From assembly GCA_016722295.1 (NCBI GenBank), contig JADKGL010000027.1, forward strand, positions 62,001-126,000: DNA of 64,000 nt, given 5' to 3'. A program made the translations under genes and the position numbers. Positions 1 to 8,646 of the stretch are shown here, in pieces (position 1 is the stretch's first letter; each line of letters starts with the position of its first letter). The notes under the pieces are model-generated. The model was not told where the DNA came from, did not search any database, and saw only the letters and a program-made list of their open reading frames with translations. The stretch comes from Saprospiraceae bacterium (GTDB lineage: Bacteria > Bacteroidota > Bacteroidia > Chitinophagales > Saprospiraceae).

Positions 1-260
1 GTACCTATAATAGCTATCGAAACTTCCGTAAAAAAAGCCCTAAACCGGAACCATACTTCTTTATTGGTTCCGTTCCAACAAGTTGCTGGTCCATAACCAG
101 AAGGTGTAGCGCCTATATTTGTGAATTCGCCTACTTTGCTGCAGTAATTTGTTACATCTGGCAGTACATAAGGGCGAGTACAGTCATCATTGGAAGGTTG
201 AGCAAAGGCCGATGCCGTTATCAATAAAAAAAACAGTATATTCACTAAGAATTTGATCAT
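1..260 (-). CDS. Secreted protein, N-terminal part only (runs off window start)
   Basis: The first 86 codons of a minus-strand gene that continues beyond position 1. Translation from the ATG at 258-260 gives a clear signal peptide: a basic start (MIKF), a hydrophobic stretch, and an end at SAFA-QP around residue 20. The mature part begins with QPSNDDC and holds cysteines spaced as in many Bacteroidota surface proteins. The visible segment has no recognisable catalytic domain. It is probably an exported, possibly T9SS-secreted protein, but the C-terminal domain that would show this lies outside the window. It is divergent from pssA. I did not find a TAnnTTTG box in front of it. Confidence 0.7.
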   Translation of the reverse strand, partial: MIKFLVNILFFLLITASAFAQPSNDDCTRPYVLPDVTNYCSKVGEFTNIGATPSGYGPATCWNGTNKEVWFRFRAFFTEVSIAIIG

Positions 261-383
261 AAGCTATTGCTTTGTATTATATGACGTTCAAAACAACAAA
301 AATGCGCCCTAATGGCTTAAAGATTTCAGTAAAATTACGTTAATTCTTTAAAAATGATTAATATTCATCTGAAATTAAGTCCA

Positions 384-391
384 TACCTTTG
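384..391 (+). promoter_or_regulatory. Bacteroidota -7 promoter box (TACCTTTG) for pssA
   Basis: TACCTTTG matches the Bacteroidota -7 consensus TAnnTTTG. Transcription would start about five bases downstream, leaving only a few bases before the ATG at 400, so the transcript would be nearly leaderless. No convincing -33 TTG element is visible. Confidence 0.55.
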
Positions 392-399
392 CACGATCG

Positions 400-1098
400 A
401 TGTTTAGTATAGCAAATTGCTTAACTGCAAGTAATCTTTTTTTTGGTTGTCTCGGAATTGTTTCACTTTTTCGAGGGGATTACCAATATACTGTAGTTTT
501 TTCAATATGTGCAGCTCTTGCAGATTTATTGGATGGTTGGATCGCAAGATTATTAAATCAGCAAAGTGAACTTGGCCAAGAGCTAGACTCTTTGGCTGAT
601 GTCGTGTCATTTGGTGTATTGCCAAGTTGTATAGCATATCAAATCATGAATGGTATCGATTTAGGTTTTGGTTTGCCATACATTGCTTTTTTGTTGGCTG
701 TTATGGCTGCTTTTCGTCTTGCGAGATTTAATCTAAAGGCTTCATCGAAACCATCGCCTTATTTTCAAGGGGTTCCTGTGCCGATGATGGGCATTTTTTT
801 TACAGGTTTTTTGTCTGTTTATTTTCAAGAAACCACAATTCCCTATTTTGAATTTATTGTATTAGCTTCGGTCTTACTTTTTTCTTTTTTGATGATCAGT
901 CATTTTCCTATTGTTAAATTAATGATCAATAAAAACTGGATGCAAGATCATTGGCTACTGCTTCTTCTGTGTTTTTTAGGTGCTTGCCTTTATCCATTTA
1001 TTGGTTTTCTTTGTTTGAATGTAATAGTCTTACTTTGGATTTTATATAGCTTTTTTCAAAATAAAAATAGAAATCATGAAATATCTAGCAAAAATTGA
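400..1098 (+). CDS. pssA: CDP-diacylglycerol--serine O-phosphatidyltransferase
   Basis: Membrane enzyme that joins serine to CDP-diacylglycerol to make phosphatidylserine, the precursor of phosphatidylethanolamine. The complete CDP-alcohol phosphotransferase signature D-x2-DG-x2-AR-x8-G-x3-D-x3-D lies at about residues 42-67 (DLLDGWIAR, then G, D and D at the expected spacing). The rest is hydrophobic with about six membrane segments. The 232 aa length is usual for the family. The start is the only ATG that keeps the NxLTxxNLFFG-type N-terminus. It is first in a compact run with purS, which overlaps its end by 23 bases, and rsmI. The overlap suggests translational coupling even though the pathways are unrelated. 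Confidence 0.9.
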   Translation: MFSIANCLTASNLFFGCLGIVSLFRGDYQYTVVFSICAALADLLDGWIARLLNQQSELGQELDSLADVVSFGVLPSCIAYQIMNGIDLGFGLPYIAFLLAVMAAFRLARFNLKASSKPSPYFQGVPVPMMGIFFTGFLSVYFQETTIPYFEFIVLASVLLFSFLMISHFPIVKLMINKNWMQDHWLLLLLCFLGACLYPFIGFLCLNVIVLLWILYSFFQNKNRNHEISSKN

Positions 1099-1327
1099 TG
1101 TGATGCCTCACAAAGAATTATTAGATCCGCAGGGAAAAGCTGTGGCAAAAAATATCCATCAGTTGGATATTCAAGGCGTTGAGGATATTAGAATTGGGAA
1201 GCATATCGAAATGATACTTGAAGCGAATTCAATCGAAGAGGCCAATTCAAAAGTCAATATTTCATGCGAGAAATTGCTTACAAATCGAATTACTGAAAAG
1301 TTCAGCTTTACATTAGTTCAGCTCTAA
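1076..1327 (+). CDS. purS: Phosphoribosylformylglycinamidine synthase subunit PurS
   Basis: Small 83-residue subunit of the multi-protein FGAM synthase (PurS-PurL-PurQ) of de novo purine synthesis. It bridges the PurQ glutaminase and the PurL synthase. Visible family features are the N-terminal strand KIDVMP, the LLDPQGKAV segment, the GVEDIRIGKHIEM core and a C-terminal FxxxL end. The length is typical. No purL or purQ is adjacent, so the complex must be completed from elsewhere in the genome. The start codon lies inside pssA (23-base overlap), and its stop is 4 bases before rsmI. Confidence 0.87.
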   Translation: MKYLAKIDVMPHKELLDPQGKAVAKNIHQLDIQGVEDIRIGKHIEMILEANSIEEANSKVNISCEKLLTNRITEKFSFTLVQL

Positions 1328-1331
1328 CGGG

Positions 1332-2000
1332 ATGCTTTATCTAGTTCCCACACCAATAGGTAATTTATCTGATATGACAGCACGTTCTATTCAGGTACTT
1401 AAAGATGTCGACTTAATTCTGGCAGAAGATACGCGTGTAAGTAAACCATTATTAAAACATTTTGGCATAGATACTCAAGTACAATCTTTTCATTCACATA
1501 ATGAACACAGCCTTAGTCCAAAAATTATAGAGAAACTGAGTCTAGGAGTCAAGATTGCATGTATCACCGATGCTGGGACTCCAGGCATTTCAGACCCAGC
1601 TTATTTGCTCGTCCATGCATGTCGAAACGCAAATATAGAAGTCATTGCACTTCCAGGCGCAACTGCATTTGTACCAGCGATTGTAGCATCAGGATTGCCT
1701 ACTGAAAAGTTCTTCTTTCAAGGATTTCTTCCTTTAAAAAAAGGAAGGAAAACACAGTTTGAGTTTTTGGCGAATCTGCCATGTACAGTAGTGATTTATG
1801 AATCTCCTCATCGACTTTTAAAGTTTATGGATGAATGTATCCTTTATTTTGGTGGAGAAAGGCAATGTAGCTTGGTGAAAGAAATCAGCAAGATGTTCGA
1901 AAAGCATTATAGAGGAACCCTTTTCAGTGTAAATGAAGAGCTAAAAATATTGACCAAAATCCAAGGCGAATGGGTAATGGTCATCGAAGGTAAAAAGTAA
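1332..2000 (+). CDS. rsmI: 16S rRNA (cytidine(1402)-2'-O)-methyltransferase
   Basis: SAM-dependent enzyme that 2'-O-methylates C1402 in the ribosomal decoding centre. The tetrapyrrole-methylase-type fold is recognised by the N-terminal LVPTPIGNLSDMTARS motif, EDTRVSKPLL, the SAM-binding DAGTPGISDPA loop around residue 80, and LPGATAFVPAIVASGLP. The later FQGFLP and YESPHRLL motifs are also typical of RsmI. At 222 aa it lacks the extra C-terminal domain of longer homologues, as is common in Bacteroidota. It follows purS by 4 bases and probably shares its transcript. Confidence 0.92.
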   Translation: MLYLVPTPIGNLSDMTARSIQVLKDVDLILAEDTRVSKPLLKHFGIDTQVQSFHSHNEHSLSPKIIEKLSLGVKIACITDAGTPGISDPAYLLVHACRNANIEVIALPGATAFVPAIVASGLPTEKFFFQGFLPLKKGRKTQFEFLANLPCTVVIYESPHRLLKFMDECILYFGGERQCSLVKEISKMFEKHYRGTLFSVNEELKILTKIQGEWVMVIEGKK

Positions 2001-2090
2001 GTTTAATCCAAGCCTTTAACTCTCTATTCTTTTCACTATTATTTCTTATCTTTTAGTTATTAACTATTCGCTCTTATCTTTTCAAAATAT

Positions 2091-2243
2091 TATATAGAAG
2101 AATACGATGGCGTATTACATGCGTATGAATTCAAATGGAAAAATGCTCGAGCCAAATTTCCAAATTCTTTCCTAAACGCATATCCACAAAGCACGAATCA
2201 GGCGATCAGTCAAGAAAATTATGAGGCTTTTTTAGGCTTATGA
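2091..2243 (+). pseudogene. C-terminal remnant of an AAA/DUF4143 ATPase
   Basis: Between rsmI and the cytochrome c gene lies an open stretch without a start codon. It translates as IEEYDGVLHAYEFKW, then about 30 residues ending NYEAFLGL and a TGA at 2241-2243. This matches the extreme C-terminus of DUF4143-type ATPases. The intact paralogue in this window (23921-25090) ends with the same plan (IEESGGSIKAFEFKY, then IPNAFVKLYG, then INKQNYMSFV). Everything upstream of this tail is missing, so this is a truncated relic. The sequence from 2001 to 2090 is low-complexity CT/AT filler, and 2244-2356 shows no gene. Confidence 0.7.
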
Positions 2244-2356
2244 TTGAAAAGAGTTGAGCTTGAATTTTACAATAAATCAATTGAATCAATGTTGATTGAT
2301 TTAAACTAAAATACCTCGATCGGAGTTACATATTAGATTTAGTCAATTACTCTTAG

Positions 2357-2683
2357 ATGAAACAGAGAATAATTTTAATATCAGCATTCATAATAATGTT
2401 TATTGTAGCTTGCACAAATACGCCAGACAAAGTAAAAGCACAAGATGGAAAAACGATATTTAAATCATTTTGTGTGACTTGTCACGGTATAGATGGTAGT
2501 TTAATGACAAATGGTGCAAAAGATCTTAGGATCTCAACAATGCCCATTGAAGAGAGAATTCATGTCATAACAAATGGCAGAAATATAATGACTTCCTTTG
2601 GATCAACTTTATCCAAAGTGCAAATAAAAGCTGTTGCTGAATATACTCAAACACTCAATACAGGAAGTGGAAATGGAAATTAA
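2357..2683 (+). CDS. Lipoprotein mono-heme cytochrome c
   Basis: 108-residue exported electron carrier. The N-terminus is a lipoprotein signal ending in the lipobox FIVAC (Cys at about residue 19), so it should be membrane anchored on the outer face of the inner membrane or on the outer membrane. A single heme-binding CVTCH motif lies near residues 39-43, and a methionine in NIMTSFG around residue 75 is the likely distal ligand, as in cytochrome c class I (cytochrome_CBB3 type). No oxidase or partner enzyme is adjacent. The next gene starts inside its last codons, which suggests coupled translation. The electron donor and acceptor cannot be told from sequence. Confidence 0.85.
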   Translation: MKQRIILISAFIIMFIVACTNTPDKVKAQDGKTIFKSFCVTCHGIDGSLMTNGAKDLRISTMPIEERIHVITNGRNIMTSFGSTLSKVQIKAVAEYTQTLNTGSGNGN

Positions 2684-3659
2684 AACCATATTAGTCACTG
2701 GAGCTTCAGGCTTTTTAGGTTCCTATATAGTAGAAGCCCTTTTAGATCAAGGTCATAAAGTAATAGCATTGTCAAGAAAACAAAATACAAATTCTAGAGT
2801 GAACTTGCTCAATATACAGGCAGATTTAAATGATCCATCGAGTTTCGAGAGCCAGTTGCCAACTGTAAACTATATAATTCATGCAGCAGGAAAAGTGAGT
2901 TACGACCCTAAACAAAGCGAAGAATTATATAGAGTAAATCAAAAAGCGACAAGTCATCTCATTAATTTTGCGCTTGATAGGTCCATAGAAAAATTTATCT
3001 ATATTAGCTCAGCTTCAACATTACGCCGTTCTTCAAAGGAAGATATGATAAGTGAGAATGTTCCAGGGAGTCCGATATTTTATTCTAACTATTCAAGATC
3101 AAAATATCTTGGAGAAATGGAAGTCAGAAGAGGTGAAGCGGAAGGTCTTTCTGTAAGTATTCTTAACCCAAGTTTGATCATTGGTTATGGCGATTGGAAT
3201 AAAGGTTCATGCAATATATTTAAAAAAGCAGCTTTTGGTATGAAATATTATCCGAGTGGAAATGTAGGACTTGTAATGGTTGATGACATTGTCAAAGTTT
3301 GTCTAAAGATAATAAATAAAGAACTTGTTTCGAATGAAAATATATTACTCAATTCTGAGACTTGGTCTTATAAAAATTTATTTGAAAATTTGTGTTTAAA
3401 TTTTAGTTCACAGCTACCTTCTATTCAAATTGGTAAAAGGATGAGCTATATAGCAAGTTTTTTAGATTATTTGAAAAGTACAGTTGATGGATCAGAGAGA
3501 TTGATTAGTAAAGAAACGATAAAACAAATCTCTCAAAAAATAAAATACCAATCAACTTATTCAAATGAATTAATACAATTTGAGCTGAAGAAAATACTTC
3601 CAGAATTATCAGTTTTGTGCAATCGATATAAATTAATTTTAGAATCTAAAAATCATTGA
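2673..3659 (+). CDS. NAD(P)-dependent epimerase/dehydratase family protein
   Basis: Extended short-chain dehydrogenase/reductase of about 328 residues. The start at 2673 is preferred over the in-frame ATG at 2634, because it has an AGGAAG ribosome-binding sequence and puts the Rossmann motif TGASGFLGSYI right at the N-terminus. The catalytic Tyr-Lys pair is visible as YSRSK after the serine-rich ISSAS strand, and HAAGKVSYDP follows the usual extended-SDR pattern. It overlaps the cytochrome c gene by 11 bases and is followed 3 bases later by the beta-helix gene. Substrate unknown: nucleotide sugars, dihydroflavonol-like compounds or sterol-like compounds are all possible in this family. Confidence 0.82.
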   Translation: MEIKTILVTGASGFLGSYIVEALLDQGHKVIALSRKQNTNSRVNLLNIQADLNDPSSFESQLPTVNYIIHAAGKVSYDPKQSEELYRVNQKATSHLINFALDRSIEKFIYISSASTLRRSSKEDMISENVPGSPIFYSNYSRSKYLGEMEVRRGEAEGLSVSILNPSLIIGYGDWNKGSCNIFKKAAFGMKYYPSGNVGLVMVDDIVKVCLKIINKELVSNENILLNSETWSYKNLFENLCLNFSSQLPSIQIGKRMSYIASFLDYLKSTVDGSERLISKETIKQISQKIKYQSTYSNELIQFELKKILPELSVLCNRYKLILESKNH

Positions 3660-3662
3660 ATT

Positions 3663-5279
3663 ATGGCTCTAACCAGAAGTTCGACATCTCGACTAGTTCA
3701 GCTTTTTATTTTTCTAATTTTGTCCTCAATGGTAAATTTGAACGCAGCTTCAATTTATGTATCGGTAAAAGGTGATGATAACAACAATGGACTTTCCTCC
3801 TCATTCCCCAAAAACACACCACAATTAGCATTCGATTTAATCAATGCAGGAGATACACTTTTTTTTATGGAAGGCGAGTATTCAGCTGCAAATGGAGAAT
3901 CAATATTAAAAATTACAAAAAGTGGCACAGCCGAAAAGAGGATTCATATTCGAAATTATAGAAATGATAAAGTGGTATTATATAGCTATAAAGAATCTGC
4001 AATTATCATCAAAGGAGCGGCATACATATCAATCTTTGGGTTTGACATAACTAAAGATCCTAAAAGTCAAAAAGCAGCAGATAATTCAACCAATCCTTCT
4101 GTATTATTTCAAAAAGGGCAAGGCATACTTGTAGATCGATCGGCCGACAATACATTTTCACATGATATTACTATTTCAAGATGCAAAATTCATAATTGTC
4201 TAGGAAGTGGGATACAACTCAATGATATTTATAATTTTAATTTGCAGTACAATGAGATATATAATAATGGTTACTACAATTTTTCATCTAATTCGGGAAT
4301 AAAAATTAGTATGGTGACACCACCAGATTCTAGTAGCCTATATCAAAATTTCATCAATGGAAATAAGATATATTTTCATAGAAGATTAAAATCTGATGTA
4401 AAAATTGAAGACGACTGTGCATTGAAAGGAAATGGTTCTGGGATTTTTATTCGCAAGTCAAATAATTCAAGATCCGGTATGAATGCGACTGAAAATAAAT
4501 CCAGAGTGCTGATCTCAAATAATCTTATATATGCTAATGGTGGCATAGGTATTAATCTTTACAATAGTAAAAATATTGATGTGTTTAATAATACAATGTA
4601 TGAGAATAATGAAGCGAATTCATTTGATTGCGCTGATCTAAATATAAGATTCGCATCTTTTATAAATGTGTATAATAATATAATAATTTCTAGAGATAAT
4701 AGAAAAGCTAGTTTTTATATCAATGCGCAAGACATTTTTTTTAGCAATAACTTGTATCGATCGGGAACAAAATTTGAAAATGGAAAAGGGGATATTGTAT
4801 CTGATCCTTTGTTTGTTTCAGCAGATGCGTTTACAAATTCTTGGGATTTCAATTTGCAAGTAGAAAGTCCTGCGATCGATAGAGGAATTGAGCTTGTTTC
4901 TTTGCAAAATGACATTAATCTAAATCCTAGGAAAACAGGAAAAAAAATGGATATTGGGGCTGTCGAATATCAAAAACCCATAGCAGGAGATGGTAGAATG
5001 CCTTCAGGTTTCCGTAAAGATGCAGGGATAGAGTTTAATTGGACTTTGACGTATGATCCTAAGCGTCAACTTTATACAGTGACAAATCAAAGCAACCAAG
5101 CCTTTTACTATACAATATATGATATTTTTTATCGACCTGTAAGAAAATTATCTCATTTGGATTATAATGATCTTTATTCTATTGAGATTCCTTTGAAAAA
5201 TCTACCAAAAGGATTCTATTTTATGCGTGTCTACACCGATAAGAAATTTTTTGTTTCTAAGTTCTATAAGGAAGACTAA
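3663..5279 (+). CDS. Secreted parallel beta-helix protein with T9SS sorting domain
   Basis: 538-residue exported protein. A hydrophobic signal segment (about residues 11-30, ending NLNAAS) is followed by SIYVSVKGDDNNNG, the usual opening of DUF1565/pectate-lyase-like right-handed beta-helix proteins. Repeated N-rich turns (ISNNLIYANGG, IDVFNNTMYENN, NVYNNIII) over residues 130-400 mark the helix rungs. The last ~75 residues (strands around YTIYDIFYRPVRKL, ending LPKGFYFMRVY then KKFFVSKFYKED) form a type-A T9SS C-terminal domain, so the protein is probably carried across the outer membrane and attached to the surface. Function is likely polysaccharide binding or cleavage, but no catalytic residues can be assigned. 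It is co-directional and 3 bases after the epimerase. Confidence 0.82.
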   Translation: MALTRSSTSRLVQLFIFLILSSMVNLNAASIYVSVKGDDNNNGLSSSFPKNTPQLAFDLINAGDTLFFMEGEYSAANGESILKITKSGTAEKRIHIRNYRNDKVVLYSYKESAIIIKGAAYISIFGFDITKDPKSQKAADNSTNPSVLFQKGQGILVDRSADNTFSHDITISRCKIHNCLGSGIQLNDIYNFNLQYNEIYNNGYYNFSSNSGIKISMVTPPDSSSLYQNFINGNKIYFHRRLKSDVKIEDDCALKGNGSGIFIRKSNNSRSGMNATENKSRVLISNNLIYANGGIGINLYNSKNIDVFNNTMYENNEANSFDCADLNIRFASFINVYNNIIISRDNRKASFYINAQDIFFSNNLYRSGTKFENGKGDIVSDPLFVSADAFTNSWDFNLQVESPAIDRGIELVSLQNDINLNPRKTGKKMDIGAVEYQKPIAGDGRMPSGFRKDAGIEFNWTLTYDPKRQLYTVTNQSNQAFYYTIYDIFYRPVRKLSHLDYNDLYSIEIPLKNLPKGFYFMRVYTDKKFFVSKFYKED

Positions 5280-5311
5280 ACATTAGCTATAGGTAATATG
5301 GAAATATTGCG

Positions 5312-5319
5312 TAACTTTG
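5312..5319 (+). promoter_or_regulatory. -7 promoter box (TAACTTTG) for the BatA operon
   Basis: TAACTTTG fits TAnnTTTG and stands 19 bases before the BatA ATG, giving a short leader. It would drive the run of genes up to 10011. Confidence 0.55.
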
Positions 5320-5338
5320 CAATGGAATTAATTTAAAA

Positions 5339-7366
5339 ATGCAATTTTTATTTCCTTCATTTCTATGGGCTTTAGGCTTGCTTGCCATACCGATTATCAT
5401 ACATTTATTTTATTTTAGACGATATAAGGAAGTCTATTTTACAAATGTGAGACTTTTGAAAGAACTTGTCGAAGAAACTTCTTCGAAAAACAAACTCAAA
5501 AATATTCTCATTTTATTGTCCAGATTGGCGATTATGGCTGCATTAATCTTTGCTTTTGCACAGCCTTTTTTGAAATCCAACGAATCGAAAGATATGGGTT
5601 CTTCCGCTGTTAGTATCTATATCGATAATTCATGGTCTATGAATGCAAAATCTGGAGATATCAGCTTATTTCAAATAGCAAAGAAAAAAGCACTGGAAAT
5701 CATTAATGCATTTACAGAATCAGACAAATTTCAAATTCTATCTAATGATTTTAATTCAACAAATCTTAGGTTAGTTTCTAAATCCGAGGCTCGAGATTTG
5801 TTAGAGCAAATCACATTAGGACCGAAAGTTCAAACATTATCTAAAATTGGAGCAAAGCAAAATCAAAGTCTAGAAAACTATCCTTCACAGAATAAACATT
5901 CGTTCATAATTTCTGATTTTCAAAAAAATAATTCTGAGTTAGCAATTCCAACAGATAGTTCAATTCAGAGACATCTAATTCCATTGCAGTATTTGGAAGA
6001 AAATAATGTTGGGATTGATTCAGCATATTTTCTAACACCAGTAATCACTCCAGGTCAAAGCAATAAGATTGTATTTCATGTTAAAAATTTTGGAAGATCT
6101 GATGTAGAGAATATTAAAGTAAACTATCAAATTAATGGACAAGAGTATCCATCTTCACCACTTTCAATTAAGTCAAATAAAGAGGTGGTAGATACGATTA
6201 CTGTTAGCAGTTCAAAAGTAGGATGGAATGAACTCACTATTAAATTAAATGATTATCCTATTCAATTCGATGATCAGTATCATTTATCATTTTTAGTCAA
6301 AGAAGAGATAAAAGTTTTGGTCGTTTATTCTAAGTTACTTTCAGAAGAACTTATGAATTACATTAAAGCAATTCCATACTTTAAAGTAAGCACTCAGGAA
6401 CTATCAAAACTAGATTATGGAAAGTTCAAAGAATTTCAGCTTATAATTTTAGCAAACTTGCCACAAGTGAGTTCAGGATTGGGAACTGAATTAAGAAAAG
6501 GGTTGGAAGAAGGAGTCAATCTTGTTGTATTTCCAGCACCAGATTTAGGTAATATGAGTTATAAGGAACTTAATACTGCTATTTCATTTCCTACAATCAT
6601 TAGTTTTGACCGAAATCAAAGAGAAGCCTCTAGGATAAATACTGAAGCAGATATTTTCCAAGATGTTTTTTCAAATCCAAATGCAAATATTAAATTGCCG
6701 ATTACGAAAGGACATTATACTTTTTCACCGAATAAAAGTATAGAGAGTATTTTAGCAAATAGAGATCAAAGTTTGCTATTATTTAGATATAATATCGGTC
6801 AGGCAATGGTTTATGTTTGTTCATCACCATTTTTATCTGAATACAATGATTTAACCAAAAGCCCTGAAATCTTATTGCCATTCTTATTTAAGGCTTCTAT
6901 CTCTGGATCAAAGAATTCTAAATTTTCTTACACGATAGGGAAGGATCCAATCATTGAATGGAATACAATATCGAATCTCTCTCAAGAAGATATGCGATTG
7001 ACTATGAAAGGTCCAGAAGAATTTATTCCTAGCATTCGCACTAGTCAGAATAAAACGATAATCGAAATTTTTGATCAAGTTTCTAAAGCAGGAAATTATC
7101 AACTGTTAAAAAACAATGAAGAGATAGGAAAGATTTCATTTAATGAAGATCGTATTGAATCAGATTTAAGGCTTATTAGTTTACAAGAAATTAAAGAGAA
7201 GTACGGTAAATATTTTAGTATAATAGAAAGTGCTGAGAATACGGACTTCACAAATTTACTGCAAGCAACAATGCAAAAAAGCCAATGGTGGAGATACTTG
7301 CTTTGGGGCGCATTATTATTTTTACTAATAGAAGCATTGCTTATACGATATTTAAAATCGAAATAA
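5339..7366 (+). CDS. BatA domain-containing membrane protein with vWA-like domain
   Basis: 675 residues. The N-terminal double-transmembrane domain (residues 1-80: LFPSFLWALGLLAIPIIIHL, a short linker with FRRYKEVYFTNVRLL, then a second helix ending AFAQPFL) is diagnostic of the BatA/aerotolerance family. A von Willebrand A-like domain follows, with a MIDAS-type DNSWSM at about residue 98. The middle part resembles CARDB-like and glutamine-amidotransferase-like modules of long family members. A last membrane helix lies near residues 655-671. In Bacteroidota such proteins are thought to act in envelope stress or oxygen tolerance, but the role is unproven. The next gene begins directly after its stop codon. 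Confidence 0.85.
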   Translation: MQFLFPSFLWALGLLAIPIIIHLFYFRRYKEVYFTNVRLLKELVEETSSKNKLKNILILLSRLAIMAALIFAFAQPFLKSNESKDMGSSAVSIYIDNSWSMNAKSGDISLFQIAKKKALEIINAFTESDKFQILSNDFNSTNLRLVSKSEARDLLEQITLGPKVQTLSKIGAKQNQSLENYPSQNKHSFIISDFQKNNSELAIPTDSSIQRHLIPLQYLEENNVGIDSAYFLTPVITPGQSNKIVFHVKNFGRSDVENIKVNYQINGQEYPSSPLSIKSNKEVVDTITVSSSKVGWNELTIKLNDYPIQFDDQYHLSFLVKEEIKVLVVYSKLLSEELMNYIKAIPYFKVSTQELSKLDYGKFKEFQLIILANLPQVSSGLGTELRKGLEEGVNLVVFPAPDLGNMSYKELNTAISFPTIISFDRNQREASRINTEADIFQDVFSNPNANIKLPITKGHYTFSPNKSIESILANRDQSLLLFRYNIGQAMVYVCSSPFLSEYNDLTKSPEILLPFLFKASISGSKNSKFSYTIGKDPIIEWNTISNLSQEDMRLTMKGPEEFIPSIRTSQNKTIIEIFDQVSKAGNYQLLKNNEEIGKISFNEDRIESDLRLISLQEIKEKYGKYFSIIESAENTDFTNLLQATMQKSQWWRYLLWGALLFLLIEALLIRYLKSK

Positions 7367-8635
7367 ATGGAGTACTTATTTCAAAAAGTAAAAGTTTTAG
7401 ATCCAAGGAGCAAATATCATCAAAAAACAGTAGATGTATTTATTAAAGATGGAATTATTGCCGATATAAAGAAAGAAATTACTGTAAGTTCGAAAGTAAA
7501 AAATATCTCTTCACAGAATGCTCACTTATCACCTGGATGGATAGATGTGGGCACTACAATAAATGAACCAGGATTAGAGCATAGAGAAACTTTGGAAGCT
7601 ACGACAAATGCAGCTTTAGCTGGAGGATACACAGGTATATGCAGTTTGCCAAATACTAAGCCTGCCATTCATTCAAAATCAGAAATCGAATTTCTAATAA
7701 ATCGCTCAAAGACATTGCCAATTTCAATTTTTCCACTTGGTGCTATTAGTAAGGATTGCAAAGGAATTGAGATGGCAGAAATTTTGCAAATGATTCAATC
7801 GGGTGCTGTGGGATTTTGTGATGGAAATATTCCATTGCAGAATTCTGGATTGTTTATGCGGACTTTAGAGTATATCAAAATGTCAGAAAAAGCAGTTTTA
7901 CTGAATATACCGTGCGATCTATCTGTTGCACCTGGTGGACAGATGAATGAAAGTGAAACATCTACATATTTAGGTTTGAGAGGCATTCCTACATTGTCGG
8001 AGACAATCGGATTGCATAGAGATCTAGAAATACTTAAGTATGTCCAATCTAAATATCTTGCCCATAAAATTTCTAGCGGTGAATCTGTAAATATGATAAA
8101 AAAAGCAAAACAAAAATATAAAGAGTTGTTTGCTAGTGTTTCAATATTTAATTTAGTTTATACAGATGAGCAATTGGCAGAGTTTGATTCAAACTTAAAA
8201 GTATTTCCTCCGTTGCGTTCTGCTGATGATAGGAAATCTTTGATTAAAGGATTGCTTGATAATACAATTGATATAATTTGCTCTGATCATCATGCATTGG
8301 AACCAGAAAAAAAAGATATAGAGTTTCAAAAATCAGAATTTGGTTCGATTAATTTAGAAACCGCGTATGGCTTATTCCAGTCTAATCTTTCTACTGAACT
8401 AGATACAGAAACATGGATAAATAAAGTTGCAATAAGCCCAAGAGAAATCTTCGATTTGGAAAGTAATATAGTTGAGGTAGGCCAGTCTGCGAATCTTACA
8501 TGGTTTGACCCAAAGGCAGAATGGGTTTATGCAAAAAGTCATTCAAGATCAAAGAACTCAAATTTATTTCAAAAAAAATTAATAGGCAAAGTGTTAGGTA
8601 CATTTGTAAAGTCAAATTTTTTCAGTAATACGTAA
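7367..8635 (+). CDS. Dihydroorotase-like protein, probably non-catalytic
   Basis: 422-residue member of the class I dihydroorotase/amidohydrolase fold (LSPGWIDVGTTINEPG, GGYTGICSLPNTKPA, LGLRGIPTLSE, CSDHHALEP). Key residues of an active enzyme are missing. The HxH metal motif that should follow PGxxD is replaced by G-T-T, and the histidine of the usual AHCED-type segment is lost (NIPCD). The D in FCDG, the H in AHKISSGES and the D in SDHHA remain. Non-catalytic dihydroorotase homologues are known as structural partners of aspartate transcarbamoylase in some bacteria. That role is only a possibility here, since no pyrB is in the window. The ATG abuts the BatA stop codon, so it is translated in the same operon. 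Confidence 0.8.
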   Translation: MEYLFQKVKVLDPRSKYHQKTVDVFIKDGIIADIKKEITVSSKVKNISSQNAHLSPGWIDVGTTINEPGLEHRETLEATTNAALAGGYTGICSLPNTKPAIHSKSEIEFLINRSKTLPISIFPLGAISKDCKGIEMAEILQMIQSGAVGFCDGNIPLQNSGLFMRTLEYIKMSEKAVLLNIPCDLSVAPGGQMNESETSTYLGLRGIPTLSETIGLHRDLEILKYVQSKYLAHKISSGESVNMIKKAKQKYKELFASVSIFNLVYTDEQLAEFDSNLKVFPPLRSADDRKSLIKGLLDNTIDIICSDHHALEPEKKDIEFQKSEFGSINLETAYGLFQSNLSTELDTETWINKVAISPREIFDLESNIVEVGQSANLTWFDPKAEWVYAKSHSRSKNSNLFQKKLIGKVLGTFVKSNFFSNT

Positions 8636-8646
8636 AATTAAATAAA

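Noticed and set aside
2263..2300. AAATCAAT/ATTGATTT inverted repeat as a terminator
   Set aside because: AT-only, interrupted stem without a T-tract after it.
2634..2672. Longer N-terminus for the epimerase
   Set aside because: The ATG at 2673 has a ribosome-binding sequence and places the Rossmann motif correctly.
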